Made by a program: the position numbers and the translations under genes. The notes below the pieces were generated by a model, which saw nothing but the letters and a program-made list of their open reading frames with translations, was not told the DNA's origin and did not search any database. A stretch of 64,000 nucleotides of DNA from NCEH01 sp002257205. GTDB taxonomy: Bacteria > Pseudomonadota > Alphaproteobacteria > Rhizobiales > Xanthobacteraceae. Shown here one piece after another: positions 1 to 8,194 of this stretch (position 1 is the first letter of the stretch; each line of letters opens with the position of its first letter). The stretch lies in assembly GCF_043195105.1 (NCBI RefSeq), contig NZ_JBAFWO010000002.1, one strand, 5' to 3'.

Positions 1-42
1 GGCGTCGATGATCCGGTCGAGGGCGAGCATGTCGGGCCTCAT
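1..42 (-). CDS. 5' end of a gene running off the window, possibly phosphate acetyltransferase
   Basis: Only 14 codons are visible on the minus strand, starting at an ATG at 42 and reading MRPDMLALDRIIDA; a second in-frame ATG is at 30. The (M)xALDRII start resembles the N-terminus of short bacterial phosphate acetyltransferases. It lies downstream of xsc on the same strand. Xsc makes acetyl phosphate, and pta is the usual partner that turns it into acetyl-CoA. The identification is inference from 14 residues plus context; the fragment alone cannot prove it. Confidence 0.35.
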   Translation of the reverse strand, partial: MRPDMLALDRIIDA

Positions 43-110
43 GGCGGGGGCGAATGGCACGGCGAGGGAAGGGCGGCGGGAGGCGGGTCAGGGAACGCCT
101 CCCACCGCTA

Positions 111-158
111 GAGCCGGATTTGGTGAATCCGTCTCTATTCAATAAGTTAGAGGGCGAT
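111..158 (+). repeat. 48-bp direct repeat, copy 1
   Basis: This copy starts GAGCCGGATTTGG and ends GTTAGAGGGCGAT. It matches 388-435 at all but two positions. It contains a GGAT...ATCC inverted repeat. It sits between xsc and the partial minus-strand gene and has no coding signature. Confidence 0.8.
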
Positions 159-232
159 CGACATTCAGCGGCGTGGCGCATCGACGATGCGCCTGACGCC
201 GGGTGCGTGCGATTGTCTTTTCTTTCACCGGT

Positions 233-342
233 CGTCATGGCCGGGCCTGTCCCGGCCATCCACGCGGCGCCGACCGGACCGGCCTTGGAAAGCCAGCGCC
301 AGCGGTGCCGCGTGGATGCACGGGACAAGCCCGTGCATGACG
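233..342. repeat. Palindromic REP-like intergenic element
   Basis: The left arm (about 233-268, starting CGTCATGGCCGGGCC) is mirrored by the right arm (about 307-342, ending GCCCGTGCATGACG), so the two form a long imperfect hairpin. Similar CGTCATG...CCGGGC...CATCCACG palindromes are common dispersed intergenic elements in Hyphomicrobiales. The ORFs crossing this stretch on both strands are by-products of the palindrome. Confidence 0.7.
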
Positions 343-387
343 TTTCTCTCCTGAACGGCGTCAAGCCATGAATGGCGATCGGCCTTC

Positions 388-435
388 GAGCCGGATCTGG
401 TGAATCCGCCTCTATTCAATAAGTTAGAGGGCGAT
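388..435 (+). repeat. 48-bp direct repeat, copy 2
   Basis: This is the second copy of the 111-158 repeat, with two mismatches and 277 bp between starts. Its last ten bases form the left arm of the hairpin that follows xsc, so the repeat has become part of the xsc 3' end. Confidence 0.8.
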
Positions 436-447
436 TCATCGCCCTCT
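426..447 (-). terminator. Hairpin just after xsc stop
   Basis: AGAGGGCGAT, TC and ATCGCCCTCT form a perfect 10-2-10 hairpin starting two bases beyond the xsc stop codon. There is no long T run on the minus strand, only an A/T-rich tail. It may act as a terminator or as an mRNA 3'-end stabiliser. Confidence 0.55.
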
Positions 448-449
448 CG

Positions 450-2225
450 TCAGCGGGCCATCTGCGCGCGCATGTCGGCCCGCGCGATGCCGGCCACCTG
501 GACGGGCTTCTTCATGGCGTCGCGGCGGAAGGGTTCGCCGAGTTCCTGGTTCAGCACCACTTCGATGAAGGTGGTGATGCCGGCCTTCTGCTCGGCGGCC
601 GCGGTGGCGATGGCCTCGGTGAGCGCGGCCGGATTGTCCACGCGCACGCCCTTGAAGCCGCAGCCCTCCGCGATCTTGGCGTAGGAGAGCTTGGGATCCA
701 GCTCGGTGCCGACGAAATTATTGTCGTACCAGAGCGTTGTGTTGCGCTTTTCAGCGCCCCACTGGAAATTGCGGAACACCACCATGGTCACCGCCGGCCA
801 TTCCTCGCGGCCGATGGAGGTCATCTCATTGATCGAGATGCCGAATGCGCCATCGCCGGCAAAGCCGAACACCGGCACCTCGGGGCAGCCGATCTTCGCG
901 CCGATGATGGCGGGGAAGGCATAGCCGCAGGGTCCGAACATGCCGGGCGCGAGATATTTGCGGCCCATCTCGAAGGTGGGATAGGCATTGCCGATGGCGC
1001 AATTATTGCCGATGTCGGTGGAGACGATCACCTCCTTCGGCAAGGCGGCCTGGATGGCGCGCCACGCCTGGCGGGGCGACATGCGGTCCGCATCGCGGGT
1101 GCGCGCGTCCTCGTTCCAGGAGGTGCCGGGATCGTCGTCCTCATGGTCCATGGAGGCGAGCTGCTGGAGCCAGCGCGAACGGGTCTGGTGGATCAGCGCG
1201 GCGCGCTCCTCGCGCCCGGCATCGCCGGCGCCGGGGGAGAGCTGGGCGAGCAATTGGCTCGCCACTTCCCGCGCATCGCCGCAGATGCCGACCGTGATCT
1301 TCTTGGTGAGGCCGATGCGGTCCGCATTGATGTCCACCTGGATGATCTTGGCCTCGCGCGGCCAATAATCCATGCCGTAGCCGGGCAAGGTGGAGAAGGG
1401 ATTGAGCCGTGTGCCGAGCGCCAGCACCACGTCGGCCTGCGCGATCAGTTCCATGGCCGCCTTCGAGCCATTGTAGCCGAGCGGGCCGACGGTGAGGGCG
1501 TGGCTGCCGGGGGCGGCGTCATTGTGCTGGTAGCCGGCGCACACCGGCGCGCCGAGTTTTTCGGCCAGCGCCATGGCCTCGGGAATGGCATTGCCGATGA
1601 CCACGCCGGCGCCGTTGAGCACCACCGGGAATTTGGCTTCCGACAGCAGCTTGGCGGCCTCGGCGATGGCATTCTTGCCGCCGGTCGGGCGTTCCAGGCG
1701 CACGATCTGCGGCAGCTCGATGTCGACCACCTGGGTCCAGAAATCGCGCGGAATGTTGATCTGCGCCGGGGCGGAGGCGCGCCAGGCCTTTTCGATCACG
1801 CGGTTCAGCACCTCGGCGACGCGCACCGGGTCGCGCACCTCTTCCTGGTAGCAGACCATGTCGGAGAACATGGCCATCTGCGAGACTTCCTGGAACCCGC
1901 CCTGGCCGATGGTGCGGTTGGCCGCCTGCGGCGTCACCAGCAGCATGGGGGTGTGGTTCCAATAGGCGGTCTTCATGGCGGTGACGAAGCCGGTGACGCC
2001 CGGCCCGTTCTGGGCGATCGCCATGGCCATGCGGCCGGTGGCGCGGGTGTAGCCGTCGCAGATCAGGCCGGCATTGGTCTCGTGGGCGCAGTCCCAGAAG
2101 CGGATGCCCGCCGTGGGGAACAGGTCGGACACCGGCATCATGGCCGAGCCGATGATGCCGAAGGCTTCGTCGATTCCGTGCGCCTGCACGACCTTGATGA
2201 ACGCCTCTTCGGTGGTCATCTTCAT
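450..2225 (-). CDS. xsc: Sulfoacetaldehyde acetyltransferase (Xsc)
   Basis: This thiamine-diphosphate enzyme converts sulfoacetaldehyde plus phosphate to acetyl phosphate and sulfite, the desulfonating step in taurine and isethionate catabolism in the cytoplasm. The 591-residue protein has the usual Xsc length and start (MKMTTEEAF). It carries the ThDP catalytic glutamate in HETNAG (about E49), the NGPGVTG segment, and the C-terminal ThDP motif GDG (about 457-459) running to N486. The start has GAGGA about 12 bases upstream. It lies 95 bp after the permease gene and the flavoprotein on the same strand, which points to an isethionate operon. Acetolactate synthase is the nearest alternative family, but the whole N-terminal block is Xsc-like. 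Confidence 0.95.
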   Translation of the reverse strand: MKMTTEEAFIKVVQAHGIDEAFGIIGSAMMPVSDLFPTAGIRFWDCAHETNAGLICDGYTRATGRMAMAIAQNGPGVTGFVTAMKTAYWNHTPMLLVTPQAANRTIGQGGFQEVSQMAMFSDMVCYQEEVRDPVRVAEVLNRVIEKAWRASAPAQINIPRDFWTQVVDIELPQIVRLERPTGGKNAIAEAAKLLSEAKFPVVLNGAGVVIGNAIPEAMALAEKLGAPVCAGYQHNDAAPGSHALTVGPLGYNGSKAAMELIAQADVVLALGTRLNPFSTLPGYGMDYWPREAKIIQVDINADRIGLTKKITVGICGDAREVASQLLAQLSPGAGDAGREERAALIHQTRSRWLQQLASMDHEDDDPGTSWNEDARTRDADRMSPRQAWRAIQAALPKEVIVSTDIGNNCAIGNAYPTFEMGRKYLAPGMFGPCGYAFPAIIGAKIGCPEVPVFGFAGDGAFGISINEMTSIGREEWPAVTMVVFRNFQWGAEKRNTTLWYDNNFVGTELDPKLSYAKIAEGCGFKGVRVDNPAALTEAIATAAAEQKAGITTFIEVVLNQELGEPFRRDAMKKPVQVAGIARADMRAQMAR

Positions 2226-2320
2226 GGGAAGATCAATCCTCTGATGGAAAGGGAAGGAAGGCGGCGGCCGCGCCGCCTTCGGGTCCGGTCGTTCAGCACG
2301 CGCCCTTCAGCGCGCGCCCG

Positions 2321-3649
2321 TCAGCGCGCACCTTGGGGCGAGCGTTGCGCGAGGGCGGATGATTGCGCGCCGGGCACCGGCACGCGGATCGCCATGGCGG
2401 AGACCATGCTGACGATGGCGGCGAACACCACATAGGCGCACACGTGCCACGGCAGGCCGTTGCCCTGGGCGAGCAAGTAAGTGGCAATGATCGGGGTGAT
2501 GCCGCTCGCGACGATTCCGGAGAATTGGTAGACGAACGAGATGCCAGTATAGCGCACCCGGGCGTCGAACAGGTCCGAGAACAAGGCGGCTTCCGGCCCG
2601 TAGCACATGGCGTAGAGCACCCCGAACGGGAAGATGATGCCGAGCGCGATCAGCGGCATGGAGCCCGAGGACATCAGCCAGAAGGCGGGATAGACCGAGA
2701 GCGCCAGCAGCAGCGAGCCGATGGCATAGGTGCGCGGGCGCCCCCAGCGGTCGGAGAGCTTGCCGAACATGGGAATGGTGAACACCATGACGAATGCGGC
2801 CACCGTGACCAGCCACAGGGTCGACGTGCGCGGCACCTTCACATAGTTCGCCAGATAGACGATGGAGAACACCGCGAAGACGTTGAAGAACACGCCGTCG
2901 ATATAGCGCACGCCCATGCCCAGGAGCACATTGCGAGGATACTCGCGCAGCAGGGTGAAGAACGGGATCGAGGCTTCCTGGTTGTTGGCCTTCACCTGTT
3001 CGAATTCGGGCGTCTCGTGCACCTTGAGGCGGATATACATGCCGACCACGATGAGCACGACGGAGCCGACGAAGCCGATGCGCCAGCCCCAGGACATGAA
3101 TTGCTCGTCCGGCAGCATGGACATGAGCGCGGTGACGCCCGAGGCGAGGCACAGGCCCAGTGCAAGCCCGATCTGCGGGATCGAGGCATAGAGGCCGCGC
3201 TTGTTCTCCGGCGCGTATTCATACGCCATCAAAACCGCGCCGCCCCATTCGCCGCCGATGCCGATGCCCTGCGCGACCCGCAGAAGCAGCAGCAGGATGG
3301 GCGCGGCGACGCCGATCTGCGCATAGGTGGGCAGAAGGCCGATCGCCACCGTGGCGACGCCCATGATCATCAAGGTCATGATGAGCATGGTCTTGCGGCC
3401 GAGCTTGTCGCCGAAATGGCCGAAGATCAGGCCACCGATGGGCCGCGCCACGAAGCCGACGGCGAACGTGGTATAGGCCAGCAGGATCGAGATCACCGGA
3501 TCGTCGCCGGGAAAGAACAGCTTGTTGAAGACGATGCCCGCGGCGATGCCGTAGAGAAAGAAATCATACCATTCGATGGTTGCGCCGATAAGGCTGGCGC
3601 CGACAACCCGCCTTAACTCGCGGCTTGAAGCTCCTGCGTGTCCTGCCAT
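2321..3649 (-). CDS. MHS-family MFS permease, candidate isethionate importer (IseU-like)
   Basis: This is a 442-residue major facilitator of the metabolite:H+ symporter type (ShiA/ProP-like). It opens with GASLIGATIEWYDFFLYG, characteristic of MHS members, and has about 12 hydrophobic segments and the loop motif GHFGDKLGRK. The ATG at 3649 is preceded by a strong GGAGG; a longer reading to 3817 would lie wholly inside the upstream gene. It overlaps the end of the flavoprotein gene by 37 bp, so translation is likely coupled. Its place between the GMC dehydrogenase and xsc suggests import of a C2 sulfonate. The substrate is inferred from context; the family is clear. Confidence 0.88.
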   Translation of the reverse strand: MAGHAGASSRELRRVVGASLIGATIEWYDFFLYGIAAGIVFNKLFFPGDDPVISILLAYTTFAVGFVARPIGGLIFGHFGDKLGRKTMLIMTLMIMGVATVAIGLLPTYAQIGVAAPILLLLLRVAQGIGIGGEWGGAVLMAYEYAPENKRGLYASIPQIGLALGLCLASGVTALMSMLPDEQFMSWGWRIGFVGSVVLIVVGMYIRLKVHETPEFEQVKANNQEASIPFFTLLREYPRNVLLGMGVRYIDGVFFNVFAVFSIVYLANYVKVPRTSTLWLVTVAAFVMVFTIPMFGKLSDRWGRPRTYAIGSLLLALSVYPAFWLMSSGSMPLIALGIIFPFGVLYAMCYGPEAALFSDLFDARVRYTGISFVYQFSGIVASGITPIIATYLLAQGNGLPWHVCAYVVFAAIVSMVSAMAIRVPVPGAQSSALAQRSPQGAR

Positions 3650-5319
3650 GGTGTTTTCCTCCCGTCCTTGGTTTGTTTTGGGGCGTTGTCTCGCCCTGTG
3701 CTGTTGTTCAGCGTGTCCTCGCGGATCATGTCGGCGGCTTTTTCTCCGATCATGATCGCGGGAATATTGGTGTTGCCGGAGGTGACCGCCGGCATCACGG
3801 AACAGTCCGCCACCCACAGGCCCTCGACGCCGCGCACCCTAAGGCGCGCATCGAGCACCGCGTCCCGGTCGTCGTCGGCGCCCATGCGGCAGGTGCCGGC
3901 AGGGTGGAAGATAGTGGCGCCATATTCCCGGGCGAAGGCGAGCAGGCCTTCATCGTCGGTGACGCCGGGGCCGGGAAGCTTCTCCTCGGCCACATAGCGG
4001 CGCAGCGGTTCGGTGGCGGCGAGCGCGCGGGCGAATTTCAGGCTCGCCACGGCGCAGCGCCGGTCGGTTTCGGTGGCGAGATAATTGGCGGTGATCTTCG
4101 GCGGCGCGAGCGGATCGGCCGAGCCGAGGCGCACGGTGCCGGTGCTCTCCGGCCGCAGCTGGCACACCGAGAGGGTGAAGCCGGAATGCGCGTGCACCTT
4201 GCCGCCGGCCATGTCGGCGGAGAGCGTGCCGATGTGGAACTGGATGTCGGGCGTCTGGGATTCCGGCAGGACGCGCGTGAACAAGCCGCCCTGGTTGATG
4301 CCGATGGCCAAAGGTCCGCCGCGGAACAGCAGATATTCCAGCCCCATGCGCAGCCGCCCGGCGAGCGAGTTCAGCGCATCATTGGTGGTGATGGGCTTGG
4401 TGCAGCGATAGAGCAGGCGCAATTGCAGATGATCCTGCAAATTGCCACCGACGCCGGGGCTGTCCAGCTTCACCGCGATGCCGTGCTCCTGGAGGTGCGC
4501 CGCCGGGCCGATGCCGGAGAGCATCAGCAATTGCGGCGACTGGACCGCGCCCGCCGAGAGAATGACCCCGCGCCGCGCCTTGAGCGTCTTGATGCCGCCG
4601 CCGATGCTCAGCTCGACGCCGCTTGCCCGCATGCCCTCGAACAGCACGCGGCGCGCCTGCGCCTCGGTGAAGATGGTGAGGTTGGGGCGGGCCCGCGCCG
4701 GGGCGAGATAGGCCTTGGCCGCGCTCACGCGCATGCCGTTGCGGGTGGTGAGCTGGAAATAGCCGACGCCCTCCTGGCTGGCGCCGTTGAAATCGTCGGT
4801 TTCCGGCACCCCGAGCGCACGCCCGGCGGCCTTTACCGCCTCGATCAATTCATGCTTGCGGGGAATGGAGCTGATGGTGACCGGACCGCCCGTGCCGTGC
4901 AGCGGATCGGCGGCGAACGGCTGGTTGTCCTCGAGCTTCTTGAAATAGGGCAGCACATCCTGCCAGCTCCAGCCTTCCGCCCCGCGCGCGGCCCAGCCGT
5001 CATAATCTTCGCGCTGCCCGCGAACCACCACGAGCCCGTTGATGGACGAGCACCCGCCGAGCACGCGCCCACGCGGCCAGTAAATGCTGCGCCCGCCCAT
5101 GTTCGGCTCAGGTTCCGTGTGGAAGCGCCAGTTGAGGCGGTCGTTCCACATGGTCTTCCCATAGCCGATCGGTACATGAATCCAAGGGTTCGTGTCCCTC
5201 GGGCCAGCCTCTACCAGCGCCACGCGGCTTTTGCCGTCTTCGCTGAGGCGATTGGCCAGCACACATCCTGACGACCCCGCGCCGACGACGACGAAGTCGA
5301 AGTATTCCTCGGCTTGCAT
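3613..5319 (-). CDS. GMC-family FAD dehydrogenase, candidate isethionate dehydrogenase (IseJ-like)
   Basis: This 568-residue GMC oxidoreductase has the Rossmann motif VVGAGSSGCVLA near residue 11, GMC signature 1 (GRVLGGCSSING, about 84-95), signature 2 (GAVQSPQLLMLSGIGP) and the C-terminal HPAGTCRMG block with the active-site histidine. Generic annotation would be choline/alcohol dehydrogenase. The neighbours (xsc, MHS permease, divergent IclR) match the published arrangement of isethionate genes in Cupriavidus, where a flavin-linked GMC enzyme oxidises isethionate to sulfoacetaldehyde. No partner cytochrome c gene is present here. The start has GAGAGGAAA upstream. The substrate is inference. 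Confidence 0.85.
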   Translation of the reverse strand: MQAEEYFDFVVVGAGSSGCVLANRLSEDGKSRVALVEAGPRDTNPWIHVPIGYGKTMWNDRLNWRFHTEPEPNMGGRSIYWPRGRVLGGCSSINGLVVVRGQREDYDGWAARGAEGWSWQDVLPYFKKLEDNQPFAADPLHGTGGPVTISSIPRKHELIEAVKAAGRALGVPETDDFNGASQEGVGYFQLTTRNGMRVSAAKAYLAPARARPNLTIFTEAQARRVLFEGMRASGVELSIGGGIKTLKARRGVILSAGAVQSPQLLMLSGIGPAAHLQEHGIAVKLDSPGVGGNLQDHLQLRLLYRCTKPITTNDALNSLAGRLRMGLEYLLFRGGPLAIGINQGGLFTRVLPESQTPDIQFHIGTLSADMAGGKVHAHSGFTLSVCQLRPESTGTVRLGSADPLAPPKITANYLATETDRRCAVASLKFARALAATEPLRRYVAEEKLPGPGVTDDEGLLAFAREYGATIFHPAGTCRMGADDDRDAVLDARLRVRGVEGLWVADCSVMPAVTSGNTNIPAIMIGEKAADMIREDTLNNSTGRDNAPKQTKDGRKTPWQDTQELQAAS

Positions 5320-5381
5320 TGGCAGTTTCCTCTCTGCGGGACCTACGATGCGACGAAGGTCGGAGAGGAGTCAATCCAATT

Positions 5382-5410
5382 AATGAAACGAAACGTCTCA
5401 TTTAATGAGA
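5382..5410. promoter_or_regulatory. Two overlapping palindromes in the divergent iseJ-iseR-like promoter
   Basis: AATGAAACG-AAA-CGTCTCATT (5382-5402) is a 9-3-9 inverted repeat with one mismatch. It overlaps a perfect 7-1-7 palindrome, TCTCATT-T-AATGAGA (5396-5410). The site lies between the divergent flavoprotein and IclR genes, where an IclR regulator would be expected to bind. Confidence 0.6.
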
Positions 5411-5534
5411 TTTTTGTTGTGCGGTGCGAAAGATCATCTGCATTTTCCGGTGCACCGCCCGCGCGTGCGCCCCTTTGATTTGGCCGCGCAAGCCTTTAAG
5501 GGTGGCGCGCAGCGCAGCGGACGAGACAAGCGGA

Positions 5535-6359
5535 ATGGCGGAAGTCAGCGGCAAGTCGGGCAAGCCGAAAAAAGCGGACGAGGCGGACAAGCCGGACAAG
5601 GCGGACGAACGCGACGCGGCATCGGCGATGCTGAGGGCGCTCCATCTGCTGGGCGAGGTCGCCCGCTCCCCGGTGCCGCTCGGCGTGCCGGAATTGTGCG
5701 TGCGCCTGGCCTTGCCCAAGCCCACGGTGCACCGCCTGTGCCAGAAGCTGGAAGCCGAATCCTATCTGCTGCGCGACCCCGACGGGCGTCGCTTCGCGGC
5801 CGGTCCGCGGTTCCTGCGCATGGGCTTCGACATGCTGCGCAATTCCGTCAGCTCGGAGCGGCGCGGCATTCTCGAACAATTGGTGGAAGTCGCGGGCGAG
5901 ACCTGCAATTTCGTCACGCGGGTCGGCAATGAAGCGGTCTATCTCGATCGCGTGGAGGCCAGTTGGCCGCTGCGCATGCATCTGGAGGTGGGTTCGCGCG
6001 TGCCGATGCATTGCACCGCCAGCGGCAAGCTGTTCCTCTCGGCCATGCGGCCCAGCCAGCGTCGGCGGATCTTGCAGACCCTGCACCTGAAGGCGCACAC
6101 GCCCAACACCTTCACCAGCGTCGCGGCGCTGGAAGAGGAGTTGGAGCGGATCGCCCAGCGCGGCTACAGCACCGACGACCAGGAATTCCTGGAGGGCCTG
6201 TGCGCCATCGCGGTGCCGGTGAAGGATGCGCGCGGCGAGATCGTGGGGGCGGTGGCATGCCACGGGCCGGTGCCGCGCTTTTCCCTCGAAAAGGCTGAAG
6301 CGCTCCTGCCGCCGCTGATGCGCGCGGCCGCCCAGCTTGCCGCGACGCTGCCGGACTAA
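5535..6359 (+). CDS. IclR-family transcriptional regulator (IseR-like)
   Basis: This 274-residue protein has an N-terminal winged helix (about residues 35-95; LGVPELCVRLALPKPTVHRL) and a C-terminal IclR effector domain (CTASGKLFLSAM, EEFLEG-type loop QEFLEGLCAIAVPVKD). I chose the ATG at 5535; an in-frame start at 5424 would add an unconserved, promoter-overlapping extension. The first 30 residues are low-complexity Lys/Ala/Asp. It is divergent from the flavoprotein-permease-xsc genes, so it is the likely pathway regulator responding to isethionate or a metabolite. The family is firm; the ligand is inferred. Confidence 0.88.
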   Translation: MAEVSGKSGKPKKADEADKPDKADERDAASAMLRALHLLGEVARSPVPLGVPELCVRLALPKPTVHRLCQKLEAESYLLRDPDGRRFAAGPRFLRMGFDMLRNSVSSERRGILEQLVEVAGETCNFVTRVGNEAVYLDRVEASWPLRMHLEVGSRVPMHCTASGKLFLSAMRPSQRRRILQTLHLKAHTPNTFTSVAALEEELERIAQRGYSTDDQEFLEGLCAIAVPVKDARGEIVGAVACHGPVPRFSLEKAEALLPPLMRAAAQLAATLPD

Positions 6360-6376
6360 CTGGCCCGCTTACGCAG

Positions 6377-6595
6377 TCAGTTGACGAACATGGTGGCCAG
6401 CGGGTCCGCGCTTTCCATGCGGGAGGCCTGCACCAGGTGCCAGGACATATTCGTGATCGCGCGCGCGACGGCCTGCTCGAATTGAGGGGCCGAGTGGGAC
6501 GCGGACAGGGCCGTCTGGGTCTGCGCCACGCCCATGACGAAGCAGAGGGTGGCCGCGAGCAGCACGGCGTTATGAAGGCGCTGAAGATGGTTCAT
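6377..6595 (-). CDS. Small secreted protein, unknown
   Basis: A possible 72-residue protein starts at ATG 6595 (MNHLQRLHNAVLLAATLCFVMG). It would have a signal peptide followed by a short polar domain with no recognised motif. No good ribosome binding site precedes the ATG, and the gene is convergent with the IclR gene. It may be a real small periplasmic protein or a chance ORF. Confidence 0.4.
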   Translation of the reverse strand: MNHLQRLHNAVLLAATLCFVMGVAQTQTALSASHSAPQFEQAVARAITNMSWHLVQASRMESADPLATMFVN

Positions 6596-6822
6596 GGCAG
6601 AGGAAAACGGTTCGCGGCAGACCAATGGCAGATGAAAATAGCACGGCATCTCCCGCACTGCAAAATCACACTCCCGCGAATGCTGCATAGCAGCAATGCG
6701 ATTCGCTCCCGAACGGCCCGGGCATTCCGCGCGATACCTCCCTTGCCGCGCAGTCATGCCGCGCGATGGCTCCCCTTGACATTTGTGCCCGTCCGCCGAC
6801 CCTCGGCACCGTGGAGGGCGCG

Positions 6823-7185
6823 ATGAGCGATCGCCGGATGGACCAAAGCCAGGATGAGCCCGCGCATCGGGTGATGAGCTGGGATCAGGTGGAGCGCGCG
6901 GCGAAGGAGCTCGGCGCCGACAAGTTCCGCGTGTTCGGCGCGCACGAGGAAGAGCAGGGGGCCACCGTATGGTTCGGCGCCACCTTCCTCGATGAGGACG
7001 GCAAGCGGGCGGAGGTGATTTCCCCGCCGTTCGAAAACGTCTCGGCCATGAGCTTCATCGAGGGATTCGACGCCGCCATCGCCCGCGCTTTCCTGGCGGA
7101 TCTCGCGGAGCGGGTGCGCCGCGCGGCGGCGGTGCGAAAGTTCCGCGAGGCGGGCGGCGCGTCCTTCTCGGATGCGGCGAATTAG
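6823..7185 (+). CDS. Hypothetical 120-residue protein
   Basis: The ATG at 6823 follows GGAGGG at good spacing. The protein is acidic and soluble with no signal peptide. It has a central beta-rich stretch (KFRVFGAHEEEQGATVWFGATFLDEDG) and a C-terminal charged helix (about residues 75-110). I do not recognise the family. It precedes the two receiver-domain genes on the same strand, with about 95 bp between. Confidence 0.7.
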   Translation: MSDRRMDQSQDEPAHRVMSWDQVERAAKELGADKFRVFGAHEEEQGATVWFGATFLDEDGKRAEVISPPFENVSAMSFIEGFDAAIARAFLADLAERVRRAAAVRKFREAGGASFSDAAN

Positions 7186-7280
7186 CCCCGCGCCACCGGC
7201 CGCGGGATTTTTCCACCTGAGACGGAACCATTTGGCGAGGCGCCCGTTCTTTCCCCACAGGTCTCAGGGGGTACCGGCCA

Positions 7281-7679
7281 TTGAGCGCCATGATGGAGCA
7301 CCTGCCGCAATTGGATGACGTGCCCCGCACAATCCTTGTCGTCGAGGACGAACCCCTGGTTCGGCTGGTGATCGCGGAAGCCTTGCGCGATCAGCGCTTC
7401 CGCGTGGTGGAGGCGGCCTCCGCCGAAGAGGCGGTCCTCGCGCTCGCCTCGGGCCTCGCGGTGGACCTGGTGTTCACGGACGTCCGCATGCCCGGCGCGC
7501 TCGACGGCCTGGCCTTCGCCAATCGCCTGAAGCGCGAGCGGCCGGCCCTGCCGGTGCTGATCACCTCCGGCCATCTCGATCGATTGGAGAGCGGGGAGAC
7601 GACGGCCTTCATCTCCAAGCCCTATGCCCTTAGCGACGCGGTGGCGCGCATTTCGGCGATGCTGGATTCCGACAAATAG
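7281..7679 (+). CDS. Single-domain response regulator (CheY-like)
   Basis: This stand-alone receiver domain of 132 residues has the acidic pair E22/D23 (VVEDEP), phosphoacceptor D67 (FTDVRMPG), switch Ser95/Thr94 region (LITSGH) and conserved K113 (SKPY). There is no output domain, so it probably acts through protein contacts or a phosphorelay. I place the start at TTG 7281, which is 9-10 bases from AGGGGG; ATG 7290 or 7293 would also work. It is followed after 8 bp by a second receiver protein. No histidine kinase lies nearby, so the partner is unknown. Confidence 0.88.
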   Translation: MSAMMEHLPQLDDVPRTILVVEDEPLVRLVIAEALRDQRFRVVEAASAEEAVLALASGLAVDLVFTDVRMPGALDGLAFANRLKRERPALPVLITSGHLDRLESGETTAFISKPYALSDAVARISAMLDSDK

Positions 7680-7687
7680 GAGAGCGC

Positions 7688-8098
7688 ATGAGCGACGCGG
7701 GATCTTTGGTGGAAGAGCGGCCGCGTATCCTGGTCCTGGACGCCGATATCGTGGTGCGCCACGTGCTGGCCGAATATTTGCGCACCTGCGGCTATCAGGT
7801 CGCGGAGGCGGCGAGCGCGGATGAGGCGCTCGACCTGCTCGCTGATGCGCGCCCGCCGTTCGACGTGATGCTGGCGGATTTCGCCGTGCCCGGCCGCCTT
7901 GCGGGTTTCGCCCTGGCCGCCTTCGTGCGGGAACATCATCCGGCGGTGGAGGTCATCCTCGCCGGCACGCCGGCCAAGGCCGCGAACGAAGCCGCCGAAC
8001 TGTGCGACGAGGGCCCCCATCTGGCGCGCCCCTATGAGCCGCAGTCGGTGATCGAGCGCATCAAGCAGCTGATGGCGGCGCGCGCCCGCAATCGCTAA
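7688..8098 (+). CDS. Single-domain response regulator with Arg in place of the conserved Lys
   Basis: This 136-residue receiver domain lies 8 bp after the previous one and is preceded by AGGAGAG. The acidic pair is D18/D20 (LDAD) and the phosphoacceptor is D64 (LADFAVPG). The usual Lys of the K-P-[FY] motif is Arg (ARPYEP, about R114), and the switch position is LAGTPA. The altered Lys suggests weak or atypical phosphorylation. It is probably a co-transcribed paralogue of the upstream gene. Confidence 0.85.
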   Translation: MSDAGSLVEERPRILVLDADIVVRHVLAEYLRTCGYQVAEAASADEALDLLADARPPFDVMLADFAVPGRLAGFALAAFVREHHPAVEVILAGTPAKAANEAAELCDEGPHLARPYEPQSVIERIKQLMAARARNR

Positions 8099-8194
8099 GC
8101 CCTGCAATCGTTAAGTCCCGCGATTTCTGACTCCCGCGATTTCTGACTCCCGCGTCGCGTGACGCGTCATGCGACGCGGCCGGGGCGCCGACGA

